A DNA stretch of 36,778 nucleotides from Bradyrhizobium sp. (lineage in GTDB: Bacteria; Pseudomonadota; Alphaproteobacteria; Rhizobiales; Xanthobacteraceae): assembly GCF_004799445.1 (NCBI RefSeq), contig NZ_SSNA01000235.1:1-36778 (forward strand), given 5' to 3'. Each line of letters opens with the position of its first letter. Position 1 is the first letter of the stretch. Shown here piece after piece: positions 27,855 through 35,300 of this stretch. Position numbers and translations under genes: made by a program. Under the pieces are notes generated by a model. That model made no database searches. It saw only the letters and a list, made by a program, of their open reading frames with translations, and had not been told where the DNA came from.

Positions 27855-28011
27855 CCTCGCCCCGCTTGCGGGGAGAGGTCGCCCGGCGAAGCGCAGCGAG
27901 GTCGGGCGGGTGAGGGGGACTCTCGGCAGACTTACGCTCGCGGATAGTCCCCCTCACCCGGAGACTTCGCTGTCGCTTCGTCTCCGACCTTTCCCCGCAA
28001 GCGGGGCGAGG
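27855..28011. repeat. Family B palindromic repeat, copy 3, with internal hairpin insert
   Basis: Outer arms as in copy 2. Between CCCTCACCC and the right arm sits an extra hairpin, GGAGAC (27960-27965) pairing with GTCTCC (27980-27985) around a TTCGCTGTCGCTTC loop, absent from copies 1, 2 and 4. Confidence 0.85.
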
Positions 28012-28054
28012 TAAAGAGCGCCCCGCTATTCGAATATCAGACATCTCATTCGAC

Positions 28055-28198
28055 CGTCATTGCGAGCGTTAGCGAAGCAATCCATCGCACCGCATCAAGA
28101 AAGAATGGATTGCTTCGTCGCTTCGCTCCCTTGCGCAAACGCTTCGCGTTTGTCGCAGGCAATGACGAAGGATACAGGGCAATGACGGCAGGATACAG
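28055..28198. repeat. Family D palindromic repeat with duplicated tail
   Basis: CGTCATTGCGAGCG...GAAGCAATCCAT is opposed by ATGGATTGCTTCGTCGCTTCGC...GCAATGACG. A second hairpin, GCAAACGC-TTC-GCGTTTGTC, is inserted in the right arm. The end GGCAATGACG...GGATACAG is present twice in tandem (28158-28177 and 28178-28198). Confidence 0.75.
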
Positions 28199-28698
28199 CT
28201 TCGCGATCTCGCGGCGCGATTCGCCCGAGTTTTGCTGAAGAACCTCCCGCCCTCCAATCAGAGGGCGCAGGGAATGCCGGACGCTCGGCGCGTCCGCAGC
28301 CGCGTGCGTAGTGTAGAAAGCGCACGCGTTAGTCACCACGGTCACGCCGGAAACGTCCGGCATTCCCCGCGCAATGGTTTTAACGGTTTCCTTCGTGCTC
28401 TCCCCGGTGACCGGGCTTTCTTGCCACCGTCACTCTCGCGCCTTCGCGAGAGCTTGATGCCAGCGTCGGGGCATCAGGACCACACGACTTCGCCATCCGC
28501 CTTCGCGCGTTCGTCGTGCTGCGCCCAGGCGTCCACCGCATCCCGCTCCGCGTCCGTGACGTTGCGCAACGCCCCTCTGTTGAGGCGGGATGCGCGAATC
28601 AATAAACCTGCTTCTACCGAACCGTGAAGAGGAATATTTTTTGCGGGAAGGCTGGACGGGAAGATCGATTGGCCCGTTGATTTGCCCGTCGGGCAGTC
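28191..28698. repeat. Element G: about 0.5-kb structured non-coding element
   Basis: No convincing gene, although short frames exist. Several strong secondary structures: a 13-bp inverted repeat GGAATGCCGGACG (28271-28283) with CGTCCGGCATTCC (28354-28366); CCCGG-TGA-CCGGG (28403-28415); CTCTCGCG-CCTT-CGCGAGAG (28433-28452); and GATGCC...GGCATC (28456-28475). From memory, unverified, similar sequence recurs many times in Bradyrhizobium and Rhodopseudomonas genomes, ending in a TTTGCCCGTCGGGCAG-like word as here (28681 on). It abuts family D on the left and family F on the right. Confidence 0.6.
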
Positions 28699-28710
28699 AT
28701 CCGGAAAGCT

Positions 28711-28811
28711 GTCATACCCCGCGCATGCGGGGTATCCAGTACGCCGCGGCCTCTCGATTCCTTGTCAGCGTCTCTCGAATACTGGATCGCCCGGTCAAGC
28801 CGGGCGACGAC
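28711..28811. repeat. Family F palindromic repeat
   Basis: Left hairpin TACCCCGCGCATGCGGGGTA followed by TCCAGTA; right side TACTGGA, then GCCCGGTCAAGCCGGGC and GACGACG. Inner TCCAGTA and TACTGGA are complementary. Only one copy in the window; the layout parallels family A. Confidence 0.65.
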
Positions 28812-28882
28812 GATCGAAGGTGTGGCGCTTTCGCAGGGACGACGCGGAGAGTGTTTCCGCGCCACCACGCGCATCCAAAATC

Positions 28883-29281
28883 TCAAAACGCGCCGCCGGC
28901 GTCGGCAAGCTTGCGGCCGCGCGCGTCGTATTCCAGCACGGTGACCTGGCCGGCGCGGGTGATGCGGGCGCGCTGCAGCCGGCCGTTCGGATGGTAGGCA
29001 TAGAGATATTCGAAGAAGAATTTTCCGCGGTAGAGCTTGACGACGCTGGTCAGTTTGCCGCCGCCGTCGTAATGGCCGATCAGGTAGGCCGCGCCCCTGG
29101 CGGTGAGCGCGTCGGCCTCTTCCTTGGTGATGCGGTGCTCCGGCGTGATCGGATGCCGGTAGCCGCGCCAGCCCATGTAATATTCGATCGGATCGTGCCG
29201 CGCCTTGGCGAGCGAGACACCCACGGCGAGCGCGGCCAGCACAAGGCCGATCAGGGCAACCAGCAGGACCGAAAGCTTCAT
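28883..29281 (-). CDS. Membrane-anchored protein of unknown function
   Basis: A 132-residue protein with one N-terminal hydrophobic segment (about 4-24, LSVLLVALIGLVLAALAVGV), an uncleaved anchor or signal. The periplasmic part contains DPIEYYMGWRGYRHPITPEHRITKEEADAL, HYDGGGKLTSVVKLYRGKFFFEYLYAYHPNGRLQRARI and VTVLEYDARGRKL; the last two look like beta-strand repeats of the YD/MORN-like kind. The conserved-looking WRGYRHPITPEHRIT motif has no assigned role. It stands alone between a repeat archipelago and the monooxygenase gene, divergent from the latter. Confidence 0.75.
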   Translation of the reverse strand: MKLSVLLVALIGLVLAALAVGVSLAKARHDPIEYYMGWRGYRHPITPEHRITKEEADALTARGAAYLIGHYDGGGKLTSVVKLYRGKFFFEYLYAYHPNGRLQRARITRAGQVTVLEYDARGRKLADAGGAF

Positions 29282-29662
29282 GGTGGATCAGGCTCGCGTT
29301 GGACCGGTAACGCCATTGGACTCGGCGAGGGCGCGGAAGGTTCACGGGATTTTGGGCGTCGGGGGGCGCGCGATGGATGGCCTCGCGGCCCGCATGATGG
29401 CGGTTGTGCTTCGCAAGAGCGTGTTGTCAGATGGACGCTGGAATCTGACTCAGAAGGCAGGCAGTGGTATTCGGCGTCATTCCGGGATGGTGCATAGCAC
29501 CAGACCCGGAATCTCGAGATTCTCCGATGTGCAATTGCACATCGTAGTTCGATGCTTCGCATCGCCCCGGAATGACGGTCTTAGAGGCCTTGTTTTGCTA
29601 GCTGCATTTTGGATCATACTCTCAGAACAAACCGGCCTCGATCAATCGAGAAGGGGACACCC
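29282..29662. other. 381-bp intergenic region with a family C repeat
   Basis: Divergent region. It holds the family C palindrome (29475-29577, separate entry) and about 190 bp of GC-rich sequence without a gene. The monooxygenase start at 29663 is preceded by GAAGGGGAC. No clear -35/-10 pair. Confidence 0.5.
29475..29577. repeat. Family C palindromic repeat, copy 1
   Basis: Outer arms CGTCATTCCGGG and CCCGGAATGACG; an inner ATCTCGAGAT palindrome and a 20-bp perfect palindrome centred on GTGCAATTGCAC (29525-29544), plus the hairpin GATGCTTCGCATC. Near-identical to 34292-34395, which is in the opposite orientation. Confidence 0.85.
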
Positions 29663-31426
29663 ATGCTGGACCGGCTGAGCCCTGCCGCGGAGGACATGGC
29701 GGGAGCGTGGATATCAGCCTTTGGCGCGGCGTTGCAGGCGCGCTCCGCGCCCGCGCTGTCCGAATTGTTCGCGGAAGATTGCCACTGGCGAAATATCTTC
29801 GGCCTCGCCTGGCGGTTTGCGACCGTCAGCGGTGCTGCGCCGCTGGTGGCCGAACTGCTTCAGCGCGCGGCGGAGGCTGGTGCTTCCGAATTCCGGATCG
29901 ACGCGGCGGCGCTTGCGCCGCGGAAAGCGGTGGTCGCCGGGCGCGAGGTGATCGAGGCCATCTTCCGCTTTGCCACCGCCGATGGACCCGGCATCGGCTC
30001 GCTCCGGCTGCTCGCCGCGCCGAACGGGCTCGCGAAAGCCTGGACGATTTCCACCACGCTTGATTTCGACCAAATATGCGAAGCCCGCGCGCGCCAGGCG
30101 GCGGCCACATCGCACGCGCGCGATTTCACCGCGCCCGACTGGGCCGAGCAGCGCAAAACTTCCAGCGCCTTCACTGACCGCGAACCGGATGTGCTGGTCG
30201 TTGGCGGTGGCCATGCCGGCATCTCCGCCGCCGTCGAGCTGAAGCGGATCGGGCTCGATACGCTGGTGATCGACCGGGAGGCGCGCGTCGGCGACAATTG
30301 GCGCCTGCGCTACCGCGGCCTCAAGCTGCACAACAAGACGCCGGTCAATCATCTGCGCTATCTGCCGTTCCCGGTGACCTTTCCGGACTACATCCCGAAA
30401 GACCAGATCGCCAACTTTCTGGAAAGCTATGTCGACCTCATGGAGGTCGACTTCTGGACGCAAACCAGCTTCGAAGGCGCTGACTATGACGACACGACTC
30501 AGCGCTGGACCGCGCGGCTGCGCCGCGCCGACGGCGCCCGCGTGCTTCGTCCCAAACACATCGTGCTCGCCACCAGCGTCAGCGGCACGCCGAACATTCC
30601 GGATATCGAAGGCATCGGGAATTTTGCTGGGCAGGTGCTGCACTCCAGCCAATTCGCCGCAGGCCAGGAATATTCCGGCCGCTCCGTGGTGGTGTTCGGC
30701 ACCGGCACCAGCGCGCATGACATCTGTCAGGAGCTGCACGCCAGCGGCGCCGCCGTCACCATGGTGCAGCGAAGCCCCACCATGATCGTCAATGTCGAGC
30801 CGGCGCAGCTCTATGACAGGGCCTATCTCGGCGACGGCCCGCCCATCGAAATTCGCGACATCCTCAATTCCGGCACCCCACTGCCGGTGATGAAGGCCGC
30901 GCACAAGCTGATCACCGACGAGGTGAAACAACTCGACGCGCCGCTGCTGGCGCAGCTTAAGGCCGCCGGCTTCCGGCTCGAATTCGGCGAGGACGGCACC
31001 GGCTGGCCGCTGAAATTCCGCACCCGCGGCGGCGGCTATTATTTCAACGTCGGCTGCTCCGAGCTGATCGCCGACGGCCGCATCCGCCTGATCCAGGCCG
31101 CCGATATCGCAGGCGTCGAGACCGGCGGCCTGCGGCTCGCCGACGGATCGGCGCTTCATGCCGAGCTGTTCGTGCTGGCGACCGGCTACAAGGGCCCGGA
31201 TCATCTGGTGGGACAATTGTTCGGCGCCGAGGTCGCGGCGCGGGTCGGGCGGGTCTGGGGATTTAACGAGGAGACAAGCGAGCTTGCCAACATGTGGCGG
31301 CGAACGCCGCAGCCAGGCCTGTGGTTCACCGCCGGCGCCTTCTCGCAGGCCCGCATCTACAGCCGGTTCATCGCGCTGCAGATCGACGCGATCGAAAAGG
31401 GGACGCTGGGGAAGCGGGTGGAGTGA
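29663..31426 (+). CDS. Flavin-containing monooxygenase with N-terminal NTF2-like domain
   Basis: A 587-residue cytoplasmic enzyme. The start ATG 29663 (MLDRLSPAAEDMAGAW) has AAGGGGAC upstream; a frame extension to 29609 is not protein-like. Residues about 5-140 resemble an NTF2/SnoaL fold (FGAALQARSAPALSELFAEDCHWRN). From about 175 it is an FAD/NADPH two-dinucleotide-binding oxidase: VVGGGHAGISAAVEL (FAD), DREARVGDNWRLRYRGLKLHN, FPVTFPDYIPKDQIANFLE, FGTGTSAHDICQEL (about 345, NADPH) and the closing FVLATGYKG. Relatives include YUCCA-like and Baeyer-Villiger-type enzymes. The substrate is unknown and no pathway genes are adjacent. Confidence 0.9.
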   Translation: MLDRLSPAAEDMAGAWISAFGAALQARSAPALSELFAEDCHWRNIFGLAWRFATVSGAAPLVAELLQRAAEAGASEFRIDAAALAPRKAVVAGREVIEAIFRFATADGPGIGSLRLLAAPNGLAKAWTISTTLDFDQICEARARQAAATSHARDFTAPDWAEQRKTSSAFTDREPDVLVVGGGHAGISAAVELKRIGLDTLVIDREARVGDNWRLRYRGLKLHNKTPVNHLRYLPFPVTFPDYIPKDQIANFLESYVDLMEVDFWTQTSFEGADYDDTTQRWTARLRRADGARVLRPKHIVLATSVSGTPNIPDIEGIGNFAGQVLHSSQFAAGQEYSGRSVVVFGTGTSAHDICQELHASGAAVTMVQRSPTMIVNVEPAQLYDRAYLGDGPPIEIRDILNSGTPLPVMKAAHKLITDEVKQLDAPLLAQLKAAGFRLEFGEDGTGWPLKFRTRGGGYYFNVGCSELIADGRIRLIQAADIAGVETGGLRLADGSALHAELFVLATGYKGPDHLVGQLFGAEVAARVGRVWGFNEETSELANMWRRTPQPGLWFTAGAFSQARIYSRFIALQIDAIEKGTLGKRVE

Positions 31427-31495
31427 GGTTGATGGGAAGTGCCTATGGCCGGGTCTGGCGGAGAAGATCGAGGAGCGACCGGAGCATCTCGGCGC

Positions 31496-32200
31496 ATGAG
31501 CGATGACGTCTCACTAGGCAATCTGACCAAGATGAACCGTCGATATGTCTATCGGCGCGAACGGGATAGGCCAGGATGCAACGGCTGCATTTACTGCAAT
31601 GAGATATCCGAAGCACCTCTGACTTCAGAGCACATTATCCCAGAGAGCTTGGGAGGCGCCTTAGTTATTGAAAATGCGAGTTGCGCAAACTGTGCCGATC
31701 AATCGCATGCCTTTGAAGGACATGCCTGCAATGCCTTAAAGCCAATACGGCGACAGCTTGGCTTGCCTCAAAAGCATCGAGGCGCGAAGCAAAGAGAGAA
31801 ACGCAAGGCTGAGCGTTTCATTCTGATGCTGGACAGGCATAGAGTAAAAGTCCCCATCGATGAATTTCCAGCGTTATTAGTGAACTTGGTCTTTCCTCCA
31901 CCTGGAATTTTGCTAGGGCAGAAACTAGAAGATAAAATGCTAACCGGCGGCGTCTATTCCGCTGAGTTGTTGGAGGGGGTTGGCGAAAAGCTGAACCGCA
32001 TACGCGCAAAATACAGAGCAAACTCGGTCGGTATCATGGGCATCGAACCGCAAGCACGCGGCGAACAAGATGACTTCGGCCGAATGCTAGCGAAGATAGC
32101 TCATTCTTACGCTGCTGCGGAACTAGGGTGTGGAAATTTCCATCCCTTCTCTTCGGGCAAAAGCCGCGCCAACTGTTCGTCGACCCACGTCTTGATCTGA
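31496..32200 (+). pseudogene. HNH endonuclease-like protein, probably truncated at the 3' end
   Basis: A 234-residue frame starting at ATG 31496 (31532 is an alternative). The N-terminal half has a zinc/HNH pattern, CIYCNE...LTSEHIIPESLGGALVIENASCANC followed by HAFEGHAC, as in the HNH_5 class of Cys-rich nucleases. The last recognisable family-like part is DDFGRMLAKIAHSYAAAELG; after about 32145 the protein reads as antisense of the convergent patatin gene, so the native C-terminus looks replaced. GC drops to about 43% in sampled lines against a much higher neighbourhood, a sign of transfer. Whether the product is active is unknown; the HNH residues are intact. Confidence 0.65.
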
Positions 32201-32535
32201 AGGGACGAATGGAAGCCTTGGTCGAATAGTAGATCAGCATATTGTGGAAACTTCATTGCAAAGACATTTCCAGCGATACCGCGGCTTCCTTTCCGGTCCG
32301 GCTTACCGACGAACGAATTGAAATCCATGCTCGCTATTGCGTTTCTTAGGTCCTTGGGCTGAGCACCGGCACCAATCAAAGACGCTACAATTGCTCCAGC
32401 AGAAGTTCCCGCGACTTCAGTAAAGCTGACGCCACTACTTATGGCTTCTTCGAAGGCTCCGACAAAGGCTGCGGCCCGGCAGCCGCCACCTTGGAAAACA
32501 CCCAAACAGCTCTTGAAGAATGATGTCTTCGCCAT
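32107..32535 (-). pseudogene. Patatin-like phospholipase, 3'-truncated
   Basis: A 142-residue fragment starting at ATG 32535 (MAKTSFFKSCLGVFQGGGCR). It keeps the glycine-rich oxyanion region GVFQGGGCRAAAFVGAFEEA and the nucleophile elbow GTSAGA (Ser of GxSxG), but ends soon after WVDEQLARLLPEEKG, before the catalytic Asp of the DG[GA] motif. Patatins of this layout usually exceed 250 residues. The 3' end runs into the HNH gene on the opposite strand near 32145. Patatin effectors occur in bacterial antiphage systems, but that link is inference; no cyclase or sensor gene is adjacent. Confidence 0.65.
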
Positions 32536-32627
32536 AACGAAAATAGACCTCGGTAGAGGGTAAAAATTGCAAGGAATTTCTAGCAGAACCGTTGGTTGTG
32601 GGTAAGCTTTGTTCCGCAGAGGCCGCT

Positions 32628-32665
32628 CCCCCCAAAACAAAAACAGCCGGGTCTTTCGACCCGGC
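32628..32665 (-). terminator. rpmB: Intrinsic terminator of rpmB
   Basis: The stem GCCGGGTC (32646-32653) pairs perfectly with GACCCGGC (32658-32665) around TTTC. Read on the minus strand it is followed by a T-rich run (TGTTTTTGTTTTG), the classic Rho-independent form, 42 bp after the rpmB stop. Confidence 0.85.
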
Positions 32666-32706
32666 CATCCAAAACTCTCAACCGCTAACTCAGTCTAACG
32701 AGAAGC

Positions 32707-33033
32707 TCAGCTCGCCTTCGCCGTCTTCGCCGGCTTCTTCACAAACTCGACCTTCGGCAGCTTCTTCTCGATCGCCCGCTTCAGCTCCAGCGCGCGGGGC
32801 GAGAGCACGTCGGCCTTGGCCTTGATCAGGAAGGCATCGAGGCCGCCGCGGTGGTCGACGCTCTTGATCGCGTTGGTGGAGACGCGCAGCCGCACGTTCC
32901 GTCCCAGCGCATCCGAAATGAAGGTGACGTTGCACAGGTTCGGCAGGAAGCGCCGCTTGGTCTTGATGTTGGAGTGGCTCACAGTGTGGCCCACCTGGGG
33001 GCCCTTGGCCGTCAGTTCACAGCGCCGCGACAT
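32707..33033 (-). CDS. rpmB: 50S ribosomal protein L28
   Basis: A 108-residue ribosomal protein of the large subunit. The N-terminus MSRRCELTAKGPQVGHTVSHSN is the L28 signature (residues 5-25), followed by KTKRRFLPNLCNVTF, LRVSTNAIKSVDHRGG and a Lys-rich tail. An AGAGGA ribosome-binding site precedes the ATG. It is monocistronic, with its own terminator at 32628-32665. No rpmG is adjacent. Confidence 0.97.
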   Translation of the reverse strand: MSRRCELTAKGPQVGHTVSHSNIKTKRRFLPNLCNVTFISDALGRNVRLRVSTNAIKSVDHRGGLDAFLIKAKADVLSPRALELKRAIEKKLPKVEFVKKPAKTAKAS

Positions 33034-33375
33034 CGCAAGAAATCCTCTTCCATCCCGGCCTGCCGTCCCGCATCAAAGGGGTCGGCGCCAAGGGTTCAAA
33101 AACACGTCCATCCAGGGAACCGCGGACGTATAGGGGCTGGGCCGCATGGCGTCAAGGTTTTGGCGGGCGGAACAGCAGCCGGGAACACCCGGTTTCAGGA
33201 GCGTTTGGCGCCGCTTACCATCACAAAAACGATCATATAAACGGCGTATTCGCAGTCGAAATCATCGTTCCCATGCTTGCGCGCGGATCGGCCTGGCGCC
33301 CGATGGTTTACCTAAAAAGCGTGCAAATTCAATATTGCGCGGATGGCGCGTTGTTTGCCGGGTTGTTTTGACTAA
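33034..33375. other. 342-bp divergent intergenic region between rpmB and the DUF3108 gene
   Basis: No gene seen. The part after about 33200 is A/T-richer than its surroundings and probably holds the promoter of the DUF3108 gene, but no confident -35/-10 pair was found. No palindromic repeat of the local families is present. Confidence 0.45.
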
Positions 33376-33414
33376 ATGATAGACCGATCCCGCTGCCCAG
33401 AGGACCGCCGTTCC

Positions 33415-34281
33415 GTGACCATCTCCAGCAAGAGTTCACAGCGCGTCGCCGCATCGGCGCTGCGGGTGCTGGCCGGGCTGTGCGCCGGCATGGTGCTGTG
33501 GGCGCCTGCGCCTGCCGCCTTCGCGCAAGGAAGGCTCGAGGCGCATTACGAGGCGACGCTGGCCGGCATTCCCGTCGGCAAGGGCGCCTGGACCATCGAC
33601 ATCTCCGACGATTCGTTTTCGGCGTCTGCCTTCGGCGGCACCGCGGGGCTGTTGAAAGCCTTCGCCGGCGGTTCCGGCACCGGGGCTTCGCAGGGCCGCG
33701 TCGTCAACGGCGCGCTGGTCGCGACCAGTTACAGCGCCTCCACCACGACCTCGAAAAAAACCGAGGCGATCCGCATGGTGCTCGCCAATGGCGGCATCAA
33801 GGAATTCGCCATCGAGCCCGAGCCGCCGGTCGATCCGGACCGGATTCCGGTCACCGATGCGCATCGCAGAGGCGTGCTCGATCCGATGACGGGGGCGATG
33901 CTGCGGGTGCCCGGCACCGCCGATCCGCTCGGCCCCGAGGCCTGCCACACCGGCAACGCCATCTTCGACGGCCGCATGCGCTACGAGCTGAAACTCGATT
34001 TCAAGCGCATGGAAACCGTGAAGGCCGAGAAGGGCTATGCCGGCCCGGTGGTGGTCTGCGCGATCTATTTCGTGCCGGTCGCCGGCTACATCCCCGATCG
34101 TCCCGTGATCAAATACCTCACCGCCCAGCGCAACATGGAAATCGCGTTCGCGCCGGTCGCCGGAACCCGGGTGCTGGTGCCGTTCCGGATGGTGATCCCG
34201 ACCCCGCTCGGCACCGCCATGCTGGAAGCCACCCAGTTCATCACCACGCCAACGCCTCCGCGCGTCGCCAAGACGAATTGA
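33415..34281 (+). CDS. Exported DUF3108-family protein
   Basis: The start is placed at GTG 33415, which has AGAGGA ten bases upstream and puts the signal peptide near the N-terminus; an ATG at 33376 (no ribosome-binding site) would add 13 residues. The signal peptide core is ALRVLAGLCAGMVLWAPAPA, cleaved near AFA-Q. The mature protein starts LEAHYEATLAGIPVGKGAWTIDI, a beta-rich opening typical of DUF3108, with later RRGVLDPMTGAML, PEACHTGNAIFDGRMRYELKL, CAIYFVPVAGYIPDRP and LVPFRMVIPTPLGTAMLEATQF. Function unknown; probably a periplasmic lipid- or envelope-associated beta-barrel-like fold. Its last codons RVAKTN-stop are copied three more times downstream (see 34261-34779). Confidence 0.88.
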   Translation: MTISSKSSQRVAASALRVLAGLCAGMVLWAPAPAAFAQGRLEAHYEATLAGIPVGKGAWTIDISDDSFSASAFGGTAGLLKAFAGGSGTGASQGRVVNGALVATSYSASTTTSKKTEAIRMVLANGGIKEFAIEPEPPVDPDRIPVTDAHRRGVLDPMTGAMLRVPGTADPLGPEACHTGNAIFDGRMRYELKLDFKRMETVKAEKGYAGPVVVCAIYFVPVAGYIPDRPVIKYLTAQRNMEIAFAPVAGTRVLVPFRMVIPTPLGTAMLEATQFITTPTPPRVAKTN

Positions 34282-34291
34282 CGGCGCATCC

Positions 34292-34395
34292 CGTCATTCC
34301 GGGGCGATGCGAAGCATCGAACCACGATGTGCAATTGCACATCGGAGAATCTCGAGATTCCGGGTCTGGTGCTTGCGCACCATCCCGGAATGACG
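34292..34395. repeat. Family C palindromic repeat, copy 2
   Basis: Reverse-oriented near-copy of 29475-29577, with the same outer CGTCATTCCGGG/CCCGGAATGACG arms and the perfect palindrome around GTGCAATTGCAC at 34325-34344. Confidence 0.85.
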
Positions 34396-34435
34396 ATGAG
34401 CGGGGCGCGTGGCGAAGACGAATTGATTTTTCGTT

Positions 34436-34560
34436 CTCCCTCCCCCCTTGCGGGGGAGGGTTGGGGAGGGGGGTAGCCGCATCGGGACCGCTCGTGTGGA
34501 CCCCCACCCCCAACCCCTAAGAGCGAGCTTCGCTCGTCTCGACCCCGCAAGGGGGAGGGG
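34436..34560. repeat. Family B' palindromic repeat, copy 2
   Basis: CTCCCTCCCCCC-TTGCGGGGGAGGG at left and CCCGCAAGGGGGAGGGG at right, with inner TTGGGGAGGGGGG and CCCCCACCCCCAA arms. The right arm carries a GAGCGAGCTTCGCTCGTCTC hairpin insert. Confidence 0.8.
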
Positions 34561-34622
34561 AGTGAGAGAGCGTCACGCGCGTGGCGAAGACGAATTGATC
34601 TACTCGCTGCTGCTGCGAATCA

Positions 34623-34742
34623 CCTCGCCCCGCTTGCGGGGAGAGGTCGGCGCGCAGCGCCGGGTGAGGGGGATTCTCCGCGAGTCCAAACTTTGCGGAG
34701 AATCCCCCTCACCCCGACCCTCTCCCCGCAAGCGGGGCGAGG
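34623..34742. repeat. Family B palindromic repeat, copy 4
   Basis: Outer CCTCGCCCCGC-TTGCGGGGAGAGG arms as in other copies; inner GGATTCTCCGC and GCGGAGAATCC arms are perfectly complementary. It is shorter than copies 1-3 on the left side, where the CGGCGAAGCGCAGCG block is reduced. Confidence 0.85.
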
Positions 34743-34793
34743 GAGCGAGAGAGCGATGCGCGTGGCGAAGAGGAATTGAGGGATGGCTTTATC

Positions 34794-34931
34794 CGTCGTC
34801 CCTGCGAACGCAGGGACCCATAACCACGGGTCTCAATTGTTGAACGAGCGTCATCCACCTGGGCCTAGCGATAGATCACGCGGTATGGGTCCCCGCTCCC
34901 GTGCGCAATTGCGCACCAGGCGGGGACGACG
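34794..34931. repeat. Family A palindromic repeat pair, copy 3, with nested palindrome
   Basis: Left hairpin GTCCCTGCGAACGCAGGGAC, right hairpin GTCCCCGC...GCGGGGAC, inner ACCCATA and TATGGGT. The right loop contains an inserted perfect 16-bp palindrome GTGCGCAATTGCGCAC (34901-34916). Confidence 0.8.
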
Positions 34932-35300
34932 AGGGTTTGGGTGCGACGACGAGACACTGAATCCCGCTTGACTCTTGCCCGCTTCTGATTCGACTCCGCC
35001 TCGCGCCAATTTTAAGGAATTCGCCGTCAAACCGCAGGCTTGTCGGGCCACGCCAAACTTGATCTAGTGCGCCGGCGCGCTATTTGCGCGATATGTTGCG
35101 GTGAACGAAGCCGGAGTGCATCGGAGTCACCGATTCGGGCGCGATTCGTTCCGGACTCGTTCCAGAACTTAAGCAGGGATCATACAGGCGTCGCATTGTG
35201 ACACACATATAACCTCGCGCGTCTTCCGCTTCCCACCGCCGCTCCCCATCTTGGGCTAGCAGGCGCCCAACGCGACCCTAAGCAGAAACCCCATAAAAAC
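34932..35300. other. Intergenic region upstream of the SUV3-like helicase gene
   Basis: The full gap from 34282 to 35300 is about 1 kb; the first two thirds are repeats listed above. From 34932 on there is no gene and no repeat of the local families. A TATAAC -10-like hexamer lies at 35208-35213 without a matching -35. Short frames here are not protein-like. Confidence 0.45.

Larger units (their letters stand above)
34261..34779 (+). repeat. Four copies of a 21-bp unit carrying the DUF3108 gene's stop-codon end
   Basis: Copies at 34261-34281 (the true gene end), 34406-34426, 34578-34598 and 34759-34779. Each reads as RVAKTN-stop, the last with one base change. Copies 2 and 3 are identical; copies 2-4 share GTGGCGAAG where the gene has GTCGCCAAG. 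Spacing is 145, 172 and 181 bp, and each copy is followed by a different palindromic repeat family. Confidence 0.85.

Noticed and set aside
25958..28011. Repeated units reminiscent of a CRISPR array
   Set aside because: Units are palindromic, unequal in length and separated by genes; no regular spacers and no cas genes.
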